Shown: positions 44,255-53,733 of the stretch, piece after piece
How the letters are laid out: the number at the start of each line of letters is the position of its first letter
Position numbering within the stretch: the stretch's first letter is position 1
NCBI RefSeq assembly: GCF_007109225.1
Contig: NZ_VJZK01000006.1
Location: forward strand, 98,250 to 162,249
DNA from: Flavobacterium sp. GT3R68
GTDB lineage: Bacteria > Bacteroidota > Bacteroidia > Flavobacteriales > Flavobacteriaceae
DNA length: 64,000 nucleotides
Direction: 5' to 3'
Notes under the pieces: model-generated
The model's database searches: none
What the model was told of the DNA's origin: nothing
The model's input: only the letters and a program-made list of their open reading frames with translations
Program-made: the position numbers and the translations under genes

Positions 44255-44902
44255 ATGATTTTTAATAAAGACACAGCCGAAAAAACAGCCGAATTGCTTT
44301 TACAAATAAATGCAATTAAATTGAATCCAGGAAATCCTTTTACATGGGCTTCCGGTTGGAAATCGCCTATTTATTGTGATAATAGGATAACACTCTCATT
44401 TCCATTGATTAGAAATTACATTCGGGATGAGTTTTCTAAAAACATTGAAAAACAATATGGAAGACCCGATGTAATTGCCGGAGTGGCTACTGGTGCCATC
44501 GGAATTGGCATCCTGGTTGCCGAAAGCCTGGGATTGCCATTTGTCTATGTGCGGCCAGAACCAAAAAAACACGGCAGACTGAATCAGGTGGAAGGCTTTT
44601 TACAGAAAGGCCAAAATGTGGTGGTGATTGAAGATTTAATCAGTACCGGAAACAGCAGCTTGCTTGCAGTGGAAGCATTACGCGCAGCGGGAGCCAATGT
44701 AAAAGGCATGGTTGCTATTTTTAGTTACGGATTTAAGGTTGCCGATGAGAATTTCAAAAAAGCCAATGTAGAATTATTCACGTTGAGTAATTATGAAAAT
44801 TTACTTCATGAGGCAGTAGCCAAAAGATATATTACCGAGGATGAAATACAAGCTTTGCAGGAATGGAGAATCAGTCCGTCTACCTGGGGAGTTGAAGTTT
44901 AG
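44255..44902 (+). CDS. pyrE: Orotate phosphoribosyltransferase
   Basis: The start at 44255 (MIFNKDTAEKTAELLLQ) gives 215 residues. The longer frame from 44132 lies antisense in the Nudix gene and is rejected. The enzyme makes orotidine monophosphate from orotate and PRPP in pyrimidine synthesis. It has WASGWKSPIYCDNR, PEPKKHGRLNQVEG and the PRPP motif VVVIEDLISTGNSS. An SRPBCC gene follows 54 bases later. Confidence 0.95.
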   Translation: MIFNKDTAEKTAELLLQINAIKLNPGNPFTWASGWKSPIYCDNRITLSFPLIRNYIRDEFSKNIEKQYGRPDVIAGVATGAIGIGILVAESLGLPFVYVRPEPKKHGRLNQVEGFLQKGQNVVVIEDLISTGNSSLLAVEALRAAGANVKGMVAIFSYGFKVADENFKKANVELFTLSNYENLLHEAVAKRYITEDEIQALQEWRISPSTWGVEV

Positions 44903-44956
44903 CATTGACATCTAAAACTCAAAACGCCTACACTAATAACAAATCGAAACCAAACC

Positions 44957-45349
44957 ATGAATTTAGAAAGCCCAAAAGTTACCGTAGAAAAATCAGCTGA
45001 TTACATCTTTAATGCGTTGACTGACGTAAAGAATTTCGAAAAATTAATGCCTGAGAATATTGCCAAGTTTGAAGTATTGGATGAAAACTCTTTTATTTTC
45101 GGATTAAAGGGAATGCCGGAAATCAAGCTGAAAATGAATGAAAAAGCGGCACCAAATAAAGTAGTTCTTGGTTCGGCCAGCGATAAACTCGCTTTTACCT
45201 TAACGGCTGACATTAATGCTGTTACGGAGAATACCTCAGATGTAAAACTAAATTTTGATGGAGAGTTCAATGCGATGATGGCCATGATGATTAAAGGCCC
45301 AATCAGTAAATTCATAGAAACTCTGGCCCAAAACATGCATAAATTATAA
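44957..45349 (+). CDS. Small SRPBCC-fold protein after pyrE
   Basis: This 130-residue protein is a polyketide-cyclase-like helix-grip domain: VTVEKSADYIFNALTDVKNFEKLMPENI at the start and a long C-terminal helix FIETLAQNMHKL. The ligand is unknown. It is probably co-transcribed with pyrE, since no hairpin stands between them and a terminator follows. Confidence 0.82.
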   Translation: MNLESPKVTVEKSADYIFNALTDVKNFEKLMPENIAKFEVLDENSFIFGLKGMPEIKLKMNEKAAPNKVVLGSASDKLAFTLTADINAVTENTSDVKLNFDGEFNAMMAMMIKGPISKFIETLAQNMHKL

Positions 45350-45373
45350 TAAAAATTTTTTATATTTTTATCT

Positions 45374-45406
45374 AAAAGCCCTTTAGTCCGTCTGAAGGGC
45401 TTTTTT
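45374..45406 (+). terminator. Terminator of the pyrE unit
   Basis: AAAAGCCCTT (45374-45383) pairs with AAGGGCTTTT (45395-45404), followed by more T. Confidence 0.82.
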
Positions 45407-45555
45407 ATTAATTCAAAACTTCTATTAATGTGTTTTTATCGAGTTTTCATGCTTGTCATAGACAAATTTTGTGCGACAGTAAATATTGAATTAACTTAAC
45501 TCTCAGATAACCACGATTACTAACCCCAAAGGAAAAAAGATAAAGCACAAAATCT

Positions 45556-47943
45556 ATGCTAAAAACAGACCCCCAGTTAAAGAGCAACGATTGCGGAATC
45601 AGTTCCATAAAAACTATTTTCAATCTTTATAAAAAAAATATTTCTCGAAAGTACATCGAGCAGAATGTGCCATTGGAGGAAAAAGGATCAAGAATTACTG
45701 ATATAAAGAAATTTTTTGACACTAACGGCTTTATTGCGAGCTTTAGATTACTGGAAGTTAATTACATCAATGGAAATATTCTTGCCGTAAAAGAGCTGTT
45801 TCCATTCATCCTGCCTATCCAAAATAAAAAAGGCCTGCATTATGTAGTTGTCGACGGGATGAAAGGCCAAAAACTCAAAATATACGACCCGAGCAAAGGA
45901 AAGGAATACTATCTGTCGCTTCAGGAAATAAAAAAAATCGCCCATTTTACAGAAAACCATTGGGATTTGGCCGATACCGAAGAAAAAATTATTGCCTTTT
46001 GTAAAAAAGATCTTGAAGAATATCATATCAATATTGAAACGGCATTACTGGAAAATGGTCATGCCGAACTCTACAACAAGCTAACTTATTTTACATACCT
46101 CAAAAGTAATTTTGGGTTTAAGGATATCGTAGCAGAGAAAAACTTTCTCAACGATTTATTAAAAAATCAGGAGATATCTTCGGTTCCCCGCAATTTCAAA
46201 ACCTTAAAATTCAACAAAGACCAATTAAAAAACACATCGCCTCTTATCCTGGTCGTAAAACCGGATCCGGATAAAGAAGCCATTCCATTACCAAAAGAAG
46301 AAAACACCAATTTGTATTGGAGACTGTTCAAACAATTGGGGGAATTTAAAAAGTTATGGTACATCTACATTTTTGCTGCCGTATTTTCGGCCAGTACTGC
46401 GCAGATTGCTGTATTTACCAACCAGATTTTAATTGACGATGTCCTTCCCTCCTATAACCTGAATACCTTGGTTCTATTTGCCGTCGGCTTAGGTGTTTAC
46501 AAAATTTTTGACATCATCACAACGATATACAAATCCTTTGTAGGGATACATTTGGGTAATATATTAGACAAATATTTTCTGTTTTCATTTGATAAAAAAA
46601 TCAACAATTCCAGTCTTTCTTATATCCATTCTTATAAAAAAGGGGATTTGATGGAAAGAATTAGCGATGCACTAAAACTGAAGACGTTTTTCCTTAAATT
46701 CTTCACCAGCATCCTTGTTGATATTTTTGTATCTGTCTATTCCCTCGCCGTATTATTTTTTATAAACAAAATGTTGACCGTAGTGGTACTTGGAGTTATG
46801 GTTTGTTTCTATATATGGTTCAAAATAATTACACCCTACCTCAAACAAAATGAAAGACTGCGGTACATGCGAAAAGCGGATTTCCTGTCCAAAATGATGG
46901 AAAAAGTAGAAGGAATCCAGGTTATCAAAAGTTTTAAAATCGAACAGTTTCACTCTGATAAAGTCTTTGGAAGCATCAACGAATATTTGAAAATCCAGCT
47001 TAAGAACGGATACATTGACCTGCTGAACAAAATCATTGTAGCGTTAATTGTCATTGTTTCTTCTGTGTTTATCATGGTATATCTGACCAAAACCGCGATG
47101 CTGACCCAGTTGATCACCTTGGGACAAATTGTGACATTCATCGCGCTGTCATCTAAGATTTTTTCTTCCCTCAAAAGCATTCTCGATGACAACTTATCGT
47201 TGCAGGAAAATGAAGTTATCCTTAAAAGATATTTGGACTTCGATGAAGAAAGTAAAAAAGTTACCAGAAAAGGAATCTCCGAATTCGAAATTGAACACAT
47301 CGAACTTCAAAATCTGAATTACGGTTATGTTCCAAATGAGCTTATTCTGAAAAATATCAATCTTCAGATACAAAAAAACCAAAAAATAAAGATTGAAGGA
47401 CAAAACGGCTCGGGTAAATCAACCTTCAGCAAAGTGCTGACCACCCTTTATCTGCCAAATTCCGGTACTATTCTGATTAATGAACGGGACCGTAAATTTT
47501 ACAATGACGACCGAATGAAAGATAAAATCCTGCTGGTGACTACCGAGGATATTTTATTTAATGATACTATTCAGAACAATATTGCATTGGGAGCCGACAT
47601 TACGATTTCGGATATTATTGACAAGGCCAAACAGATTAATTTTTATGATTTTATCGCATCAAAAGAAGAAGGATTGGATTTTCTTATCAATGAAAACGGG
47701 AAAAACTTCTCGACCGGGCAACGTAAAAAGATACTGTTATTAAGAGCCCTGTTTTCTAAAGCAGAAATAATCATTCTGGACGAAGTGCTTTCCGGAATGG
47801 ACAATGAATCGAGACAAAAAGTAGAAATGCTGATCAATGATGATGATTCGAAAACCTATATCATTATTTCTCACGAACCGGTAAATAACATCATATTTTC
47901 TAAAAAATATAAAATACAAGATGGAGAACTCATTTTACTATAA
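45556..47943 (+). CDS. C39 peptidase-containing ABC exporter (bacteriocin/peptide type)
   Basis: This 795-residue protein starts with a C39 peptidase domain (about 1-140) that keeps all active residues: Gln7, Cys13 in NDCG, His95 in LHYVVVDG and Asp111 in IYDPSKG. A linker of about 110 residues (about 140-255) follows, longer than in usual members (about 700-720 residues in total). Then come about six membrane helices and a nucleotide-binding domain with Walker A GQNGSGKST, the altered signature FSTGQRKKI and Walker B IIILDEVLSG. Such exporters cut double-glycine leader peptides and export the product. The next gene overlaps by 23 bases. No double-glycine substrate is seen in the window. Confidence 0.92.
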   Translation: MLKTDPQLKSNDCGISSIKTIFNLYKKNISRKYIEQNVPLEEKGSRITDIKKFFDTNGFIASFRLLEVNYINGNILAVKELFPFILPIQNKKGLHYVVVDGMKGQKLKIYDPSKGKEYYLSLQEIKKIAHFTENHWDLADTEEKIIAFCKKDLEEYHINIETALLENGHAELYNKLTYFTYLKSNFGFKDIVAEKNFLNDLLKNQEISSVPRNFKTLKFNKDQLKNTSPLILVVKPDPDKEAIPLPKEENTNLYWRLFKQLGEFKKLWYIYIFAAVFSASTAQIAVFTNQILIDDVLPSYNLNTLVLFAVGLGVYKIFDIITTIYKSFVGIHLGNILDKYFLFSFDKKINNSSLSYIHSYKKGDLMERISDALKLKTFFLKFFTSILVDIFVSVYSLAVLFFINKMLTVVVLGVMVCFYIWFKIITPYLKQNERLRYMRKADFLSKMMEKVEGIQVIKSFKIEQFHSDKVFGSINEYLKIQLKNGYIDLLNKIIVALIVIVSSVFIMVYLTKTAMLTQLITLGQIVTFIALSSKIFSSLKSILDDNLSLQENEVILKRYLDFDEESKKVTRKGISEFEIEHIELQNLNYGYVPNELILKNINLQIQKNQKIKIEGQNGSGKSTFSKVLTTLYLPNSGTILINERDRKFYNDDRMKDKILLVTTEDILFNDTIQNNIALGADITISDIIDKAKQINFYDFIASKEEGLDFLINENGKNFSTGQRKKILLLRALFSKAEIIILDEVLSGMDNESRQKVEMLINDDDSKTYIIISHEPVNNIIFSKKYKIQDGELILL

Positions 47944-49150
47944 CACCAACGCAATCCACTTTATAAAAATCCTGTACAGGATTTTTGTAGCCTTTCTGGT
48001 AATTATATTAATTTTAATATTTACCCTGGAGATGAACGATGCTGTAAAATTCAAAGATGGTCAAATCTATTCGGACACACCACAATTGAAAATTAATGCT
48101 CCGAATGAGGTCAAGATTTTGAAAGTTTTGGTTAAAGAAGGACAAGAAGTCAAAAAAGGAGATACACTTTTTGTATTGGAAAACAAGAAAACCAAATCCG
48201 AATACGACGTCGCCAATATGGATGTGGATATGATGGAAAATAAAATAGACATCATTCATAAATTGATTGCCAGTACAAAAGAACGCAAAAATTCATTGAC
48301 CCAATTATTGGGTATACAATCCAATATTTACCGTACCGACAGAAAAAAAGCCGAACAGGAAATCGCTTCCTTAAACAATAAAATTAATCTGTCATCCCAA
48401 CAAACAAATATTCTTACCGATAAGTATAAAACGGATTCGCTGCTTTACGCGAAAGGTGCCATATCCAAATATGAACTTACCGAAACCAAAAGCAGAAACC
48501 TCGATGACAAAAAAGGACAAGTTGATATTTCTTCAAGTTACAGCTTGAAAAATTATGATTTTGAAAATCTGGCCAACAATTACCAAAAAACCAACAATGA
48601 TTTAAAAAGGGCGATTATTGATATCGATAACCAAATCCAGAATTATGAAAGAGATATTCTGGAACTTCAGGCTTTGATAGCCGACAGGAAGTACAACCTT
48701 ACCTATTTTGAAGATGAATTACAGAAATTGAATATCGTTTCCCCGATCAACGGAACAATTTCGAATCTATTTAATGTGAAGCAAAATTTAGAAATTATCA
48801 ATAAGGGAGAAATCCTTACCATTATTGCACCCAAAAAAGAGAATTTTTATGCCAAAATCATTTTGGACGAAAAAGACATCGCATACATTAGGAAAGGTCA
48901 GGAAATAAACCTCAAACTTGATGCTTACAATTACTATAAATATGGCGCCATTAAGGGAAAAATCACTTATGTTTCGCCATCAGATGTTGATCAGACTTTT
49001 TACTGCCTGGCCGATATGCAGAAATACAATTCGAATATCAGACTCAAAGCAGGTTATGTACTTAAAGGCGAAGTAATCATTGAAAAAATGCGTCTTTTCC
49101 GGTATATAGCTAAAAAATTATTTAACAAAATTGATGATGGTGTAAATTAA
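47921..49150 (+). CDS. HlyD-like adaptor of the type I secretion cassette
   Basis: This 409-residue protein has one membrane segment (about 18-38) and a lipoyl half-motif (LKVLVKEGQEVKKGDTLFVLENKKT). A long coiled-coil hairpin (about 90-255) and a second half (VSPINGTISNLFNVKQNLEIINKGEIL) follow, and it ends in a membrane-distal beta domain. It would bridge the exporter and the TolC-like channel. It overlaps the exporter by 23 bases and is followed after 2 bases by the channel gene. Confidence 0.92.
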   Translation: MENSFYYNTNAIHFIKILYRIFVAFLVIILILIFTLEMNDAVKFKDGQIYSDTPQLKINAPNEVKILKVLVKEGQEVKKGDTLFVLENKKTKSEYDVANMDVDMMENKIDIIHKLIASTKERKNSLTQLLGIQSNIYRTDRKKAEQEIASLNNKINLSSQQTNILTDKYKTDSLLYAKGAISKYELTETKSRNLDDKKGQVDISSSYSLKNYDFENLANNYQKTNNDLKRAIIDIDNQIQNYERDILELQALIADRKYNLTYFEDELQKLNIVSPINGTISNLFNVKQNLEIINKGEILTIIAPKKENFYAKIILDEKDIAYIRKGQEINLKLDAYNYYKYGAIKGKITYVSPSDVDQTFYCLADMQKYNSNIRLKAGYVLKGEVIIEKMRLFRYIAKKLFNKIDDGVN

Positions 49151-49152
49151 CA

Positions 49153-50472
49153 ATGATGAAGAATATCCTTTATATTTTGTCGTTTTTCATTTTCTCAAAT
49201 TTATTTTTTGGGCAAGAATCGCTTTCGTTTAATGATTGCCTCAAGCTGGCCATCAATAACAACGTGACAATCAAAAGCGCCTATCTTTCAGAAAGAATAG
49301 CGTTATATCAATTACGGACAGCACGCGGCCACCTACTTCCCGAAATCGAGGGAAATGTGGAAAACAAGTATTCCTGGGGACGTGAAATCGACCCGACTAC
49401 CAATACTTTTGTTGACAAAGACCTTAAATCGTATACAGGCAATCTTAGCGCCACGCTAAATCTTTTCTCCGGATTTATAAACATCAAATCCATCAAGGCT
49501 GCCAAACAGGAACTGGAAATAAATAAAGCCTATGTCCAGCGAATTAAAAATGACATCACCATTGAACTGGCTCAAAAATACATTACCATTTTATATTTGG
49601 AAGAAACCATTTTGGTCAACCAAGAACAGATAAAAGCGAGCGAAAAGCAACTGGAAATTGCAGATTTAAAATTTAAATCAGGTGTAATTGCCGAAAGTGA
49701 AGTCTTTAAGATTCAATCCCAAAAAGCTACCGAAGAACTATTGTTGATCAATAATCAGAACCTGTTAGCCTCAAATTATATTGATTTGAAACAATTGATG
49801 AACATTCCCTTGGACCGTAATATCGTGTTAATTAAACCTAATCTTGTGTTGTCGGAAAACCAAAATCAATTTGAAAACCAATTTTCATTGATTCGGAATG
49901 CCATCGACATCCATCCTGCATTCCGAATGAGTGAACTGATGGCACAAAAAGCTAAAACAGATATTGCAATTGCACGATCTTATCGAATGCCTTCCTTGAT
50001 AGCAAAATTTACATATGGTTCAAAGTACAGCAACAATGACCCCTTGGTAAGTTTTGAAGATCAAATTGATGAAAATCTGGCGCGCGGTCTAAAATTAACG
50101 ATGGTCATTCCCATTTTTAACCAATTGGAAACTAACTATCGGATAAAACAACGCAAACTTGCTTATGAGCAGTCCCGACTGGAAACCCAACTGGAAGAAA
50201 ACAGGTTGTCAAAGGTGGTTTTACAGGCCATCAATGATACTAAAGCGGCTTTAAAAAAGCAGGAGTCCTCCTCTATTGCCTATGAATTCGCCCGAAAAAG
50301 TTTTGATTCGGATCAATTGAAATATGAATTGGGAAAAATAAATATTAACGAAATCAATTTCACAAAATCCAATTTTAAAAGTGCTCAGGCAGAATTGATT
50401 CGCGCCAAATATGAATTGCTTTTCAATAATGCGCTGATTAATTTTTATTTAGGAGAAGATTTTACGCTTTAA
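49153..50472 (+). CDS. TolC-like outer membrane channel of the type I secretion cassette
   Basis: This 439-residue protein has a signal peptide (about 1-20, ending LFFGQ), and two OEP repeats with long helices, opening with LSFNDCLKLAINNNVTIKSAY. It completes the tripartite exporter. It converges on birA with a gap of 2 bases. The efflux TolC at 30106 is a separate paralogue. Confidence 0.9.
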   Translation: MMKNILYILSFFIFSNLFFGQESLSFNDCLKLAINNNVTIKSAYLSERIALYQLRTARGHLLPEIEGNVENKYSWGREIDPTTNTFVDKDLKSYTGNLSATLNLFSGFINIKSIKAAKQELEINKAYVQRIKNDITIELAQKYITILYLEETILVNQEQIKASEKQLEIADLKFKSGVIAESEVFKIQSQKATEELLLINNQNLLASNYIDLKQLMNIPLDRNIVLIKPNLVLSENQNQFENQFSLIRNAIDIHPAFRMSELMAQKAKTDIAIARSYRMPSLIAKFTYGSKYSNNDPLVSFEDQIDENLARGLKLTMVIPIFNQLETNYRIKQRKLAYEQSRLETQLEENRLSKVVLQAINDTKAALKKQESSSIAYEFARKSFDSDQLKYELGKININEINFTKSNFKSAQAELIRAKYELLFNNALINFYLGEDFTL

Positions 50473-50474
50473 AA

Positions 50475-51206
50475 CTAATACAACATCTGAATTTCTTTAA
50501 TATCAAAAGAGGCAATGGAATCGTCTTCCAACAAGATTTGCAATCGTCCAAAATCATTAACATGCTGAATGATTCCCATGAACTTTTCGCCTTTAGGATT
50601 TTCAAACGGCATCGGAATTCCCTTTTTGAAAAGACTGTTGTTGTATTGTTGCCATAAATCTTGTGACTGATGATTCTGCAATTTGAAAATCTGCAATTTC
50701 ATCTCTTCGACAATTTTAAAAAGCAACTGTTCTTTATCCAAATCCATATGCATAATTACCGCCAAAGAAGATGCTTTTGGAAGATTCTCAAAATTAATTT
50801 GATTCACGTTGAGTCCTAGTCCGACAACCGAAATAATCTCACCATTGGTTTTAATACTGTTTTCAATCAGAATACCACCAATTTTCTTATTATCTGACAT
50901 AATGTCGTTAGGCCATTTGATAGTTAATGCAGGAACTCCAATATTTTCTAAAGCAGTAATAACACTCAGCGAAATGGCAATATTGAGATTATAAATCTGA
51001 CTAATATCTAACAATATGTTTTTAATCAAAATACTCATTATTAAGTTTTTACCAATTTCAGAATCCCACGTGGACCCCATTTGTCCTTTGCCTTTGCTTT
51101 GATTTTCGGCAGTGACTACGGTATAATTTTCGACTGTAGAATCGTTTGCCAGAGCCTTGAGAAAGTCATTCGTGGAATCTATGGCATCGAGTTTGATTAA
51201 TTTCAT
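50475..51206 (-). CDS. birA: Biotin--protein ligase, monofunctional
   Basis: The start at 51206 (MKLIKLDAIDSTNDFLKAL) gives 243 residues; the upstream in-frame ATG at 51227 adds only 7 residues. It lacks the N-terminal DNA-binding domain of E. coli BirA, so it is not a repressor. The biotin/ATP loop is GKGQMGSTWDS (GRGRxG in most), then KWPNDIMSDNKKIGGILIE and the small C-terminal domain. It attaches biotin to carboxylase carrier proteins. Confidence 0.92.
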   Translation of the reverse strand: MKLIKLDAIDSTNDFLKALANDSTVENYTVVTAENQSKGKGQMGSTWDSEIGKNLIMSILIKNILLDISQIYNLNIAISLSVITALENIGVPALTIKWPNDIMSDNKKIGGILIENSIKTNGEIISVVGLGLNVNQINFENLPKASSLAVIMHMDLDKEQLLFKIVEEMKLQIFKLQNHQSQDLWQQYNNSLFKKGIPMPFENPKGEKFMGIIQHVNDFGRLQILLEDDSIASFDIKEIQMLY

Positions 51207-51270
51207 TGGAAAATTTTTGGGTAACACAATTTAATCTCATGTTAAGGTTCAAAATTAAACACAAAAATGG

Positions 51271-51278
51271 TAACTTTG
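51271..51278 (+). promoter_or_regulatory. -7 promoter element of rsfS-ftsH
   Basis: TAACTTTG fits TAnnTTTG, 22 bases before rsfS. Confidence 0.5.
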
Positions 51279-51299
51279 CACAATATAGAAAAATAATAA

Positions 51300-51671
51300 A
51301 TGACGAAAAAGAATATAAATAATGACGTTTTGCTAGCGAACATCATTAAGGGAATTGAAGAAGTTAAAGGAAATGATATCGATATTCTGGATTTGAGAGA
51401 AATTGACAATGCTGCTTGTGATTATTTCATTATCTGTAATGGTAATTCCAACACGCAGGTAAATGCAATTGTAAATTCAATCCAAAAAACAGTTTCAAAA
51501 GAACTAAAAGACAAGCCTTGGCATGTTGAAGGAATGGAAAATGCCGAATGGGTTTTGATGGATTATGTGAATATCGTTGTGCACGTTTTTCAAAAACAAA
51601 TTAGAGAATACTACAACATTGAAAGCCTTTGGGGCGATGCAAGAATTACTACTATTCAAAACAAATACTAA
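51300..51671 (+). CDS. rsfS: Ribosome silencing factor RsfS
   Basis: This 123-residue protein has the family patterns DILDLREIDNAACDYFIICNGNSNTQVNAI, WHVEGMENAEWVLMDYVNIVVHVF and YYNIESLWGDA. RsfS binds ribosomal protein L14 and blocks subunit joining when nutrients are short. ftsH starts 16 bases later with no hairpin between, so the two are co-transcribed. Confidence 0.95.
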   Translation: MTKKNINNDVLLANIIKGIEEVKGNDIDILDLREIDNAACDYFIICNGNSNTQVNAIVNSIQKTVSKELKDKPWHVEGMENAEWVLMDYVNIVVHVFQKQIREYYNIESLWGDARITTIQNKY

Positions 51672-51687
51672 AAAGAATTAAAAATTA

Positions 51688-53619
51688 ATGGCTAAAGATA
51701 ATAATCCCAACCCGAAGAAAATAAAAATCAGTCCTTGGCTGATTTATGGTGCTGTTGCATTAATTTTTATATTCATCTTTATTACAGGCGGCAACAGTTT
51801 TCAGGAACCCCTAAAAACCTCTTCATCAAAATTTAATGATTTTCTTGAAAAAGGTCAGGTACAGAAAGTACTGGTATACAATAAAACCCAGGCTGAAGTG
51901 TATCTTACTCCCGAAGCTTTAAAAGAAAAAACCCATAAAGCCGTTGCAAAAGACATGTTGAATAACCCCAACAAAGGGCCTCATTATTCTTTCGACATTG
52001 GTAATGATGAGATCTTTCAAAACAAACTGGAGAAAGCTGTAAAAGACGGGAAACTAAAAGATTATAGTTTTTTACCGAAAAGTAATTGGAGCGAATTATT
52101 ACAGATGATTCTTCCGTTTGCGTTAATTATTGGACTTTGGATATTCATCATGAGAAGAATGTCAGGCGGAGCCAGTGGAGGAAGCGGCGGAGGCCAAATC
52201 TTCAATATTGGTAAATCAAAAGCCAAACTTTTTGACGAAAAAACAGATATCAAGACTACATTTAAAGATGTAGCGGGTCTGGAGGGTGCAAAAGAAGAAA
52301 TACAGGAAATTGTAGAATTTCTTAAAAACCCTGAAAAATATACAAATCTGGGAGGAAAAATTCCCAAAGGCGCTTTGCTGGTAGGACCTCCGGGAACAGG
52401 AAAAACATTATTGGCCAAAGCCGTAGCCGGCGAAGCTAAAGTTCCCTTCTTCTCTTTGTCCGGTTCTGACTTTGTGGAAATGTTCGTAGGTGTTGGAGCT
52501 TCCCGTGTACGTGATTTGTTCAAGCAAGCGAAAGAGAAGGCCCCGGCGATTATCTTTATCGATGAGATTGATGCCGTAGGTAGAGCTCGTGGAAAAAGTA
52601 ATATGTCAGGCGGAAACGACGAACGTGAGAACACTTTGAACCAATTACTTACCGAAATGGACGGTTTTGGAACCAATTCAAATGTAATTGTTTTGGCCGC
52701 CACTAACAGAGCGGATGTGCTGGACAAAGCGTTAATGCGTGCTGGACGTTTTGACAGACAAATTTTCGTTGACTTACCGGACGTACGCGAACGTAAAGAA
52801 ATATTTGAAGTACACCTTGCCCCTTTGAAAAAAGTAGAAGGATTGGATACTGACTTTCTTGCCAAACAAACACCAGGTTTTTCAGGTGCAGACATTGCCA
52901 ATGTATGTAACGAGGCGGCTTTAATTGCTGCCCGTCACAATAAAACTGCAGTTGACAAACAGGATTTCCTTGACGCGGTGGACCGTATTGTTGGAGGATT
53001 GGAAAAGAAAAATAAAATTGTTACCCCAGAAGAAAAGAAAGCCATTGCCATTCATGAGGCTGGACATGCAACTGTAAGCTGGATGCTGGAACATGCGGCA
53101 CCGTTGGTAAAAGTAACGATTGTTCCCCGCGGTCAAAGTCTGGGAGCAGCCTGGTATTTACCCGAAGAAAGGCTGATTGTGCGCCCTGACCAAATGTTAG
53201 ATGAAATGTGTGCGACAATGGGTGGAAGAGCAGCTGAAAAAGTAATTTTCAATGAGATTTCCACGGGAGCATTAAGCGACTTGGAGAAAGTAACAAAACA
53301 AGCCAGAGCGATGGTTACCATTTACGGTTTGAATGAAAAACTGGGAAATGTCACTTATTATGATTCGTCCGGACAAAATGAATACAATTTCTCGAAACCA
53401 TATTCTGAAGAGACTGCCATGATTATCGATAAAGAAATTTCATTATTGATTGAAAGCCAATATATGAGAGCGATTCATATCCTGCAGGAAAATAAAGATA
53501 AACTGAACCAATTAGCTGATATTCTGATAGAAAAAGAAGTTATCTTCAAAGATGATTTGGAAGCTATTTTTGGAAAACGAACTTTCGATAAAAATCTGCA
53601 GGAAGAAACTTCTCTGTAA
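51688..53619 (+). CDS. ftsH: ATP-dependent zinc metalloprotease FtsH
   Basis: This 643-residue protein has two membrane segments (about 13-32 and 130-153), a periplasmic domain between them, and a Gly/Ser-rich linker GGASGGSGGG. The AAA domain has Walker A GPPGTGKT and Walker B IIFIDEIDAVGR, with the SRH region ATNRADVLDKALMRAGRFDRQ. The peptidase site is HEAGH. It degrades damaged or short-lived membrane and cytoplasmic proteins. A perfect hairpin terminator follows. Confidence 0.96.
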   Translation: MAKDNNPNPKKIKISPWLIYGAVALIFIFIFITGGNSFQEPLKTSSSKFNDFLEKGQVQKVLVYNKTQAEVYLTPEALKEKTHKAVAKDMLNNPNKGPHYSFDIGNDEIFQNKLEKAVKDGKLKDYSFLPKSNWSELLQMILPFALIIGLWIFIMRRMSGGASGGSGGGQIFNIGKSKAKLFDEKTDIKTTFKDVAGLEGAKEEIQEIVEFLKNPEKYTNLGGKIPKGALLVGPPGTGKTLLAKAVAGEAKVPFFSLSGSDFVEMFVGVGASRVRDLFKQAKEKAPAIIFIDEIDAVGRARGKSNMSGGNDERENTLNQLLTEMDGFGTNSNVIVLAATNRADVLDKALMRAGRFDRQIFVDLPDVRERKEIFEVHLAPLKKVEGLDTDFLAKQTPGFSGADIANVCNEAALIAARHNKTAVDKQDFLDAVDRIVGGLEKKNKIVTPEEKKAIAIHEAGHATVSWMLEHAAPLVKVTIVPRGQSLGAAWYLPEERLIVRPDQMLDEMCATMGGRAAEKVIFNEISTGALSDLEKVTKQARAMVTIYGLNEKLGNVTYYDSSGQNEYNFSKPYSEETAMIIDKEISLLIESQYMRAIHILQENKDKLNQLADILIEKEVIFKDDLEAIFGKRTFDKNLQEETSL

Positions 53620-53646
53620 TTAAAAAATATTCTCCTTTTTTATAAA

Positions 53647-53687
53647 AATCTTAATTCAAAAAACGCTTTTGAATTAAGATTTTTTTA
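53647..53687 (+). terminator. Terminator after ftsH
   Basis: AATCTTAATTCAAAA (53647-53661) pairs perfectly with TTTTGAATTAAGATT (53667-53681), a 15-bp stem with a 5-base loop and a T run. Confidence 0.85.
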
Positions 53688-53693
53688 TCTTTG
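53686..53693 (+). promoter_or_regulatory. -7 promoter element of the LUD-cdsA-psd unit
   Basis: TATCTTTG fits TAnnTTTG, 41 bases before the LUD gene, directly after the ftsH terminator. Confidence 0.5.
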
Positions 53694-53733
53694 AAAGTTT
53701 TCAAACGACAACCTTAGCATTTGAATCTATAAT

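Noticed and set aside
45428..45496. 22-residue frame before the C39 exporter as possible peptide cargo
   Set aside because: It has no double-glycine leader end, no charged leader pattern and no clear ribosome or promoter signal.
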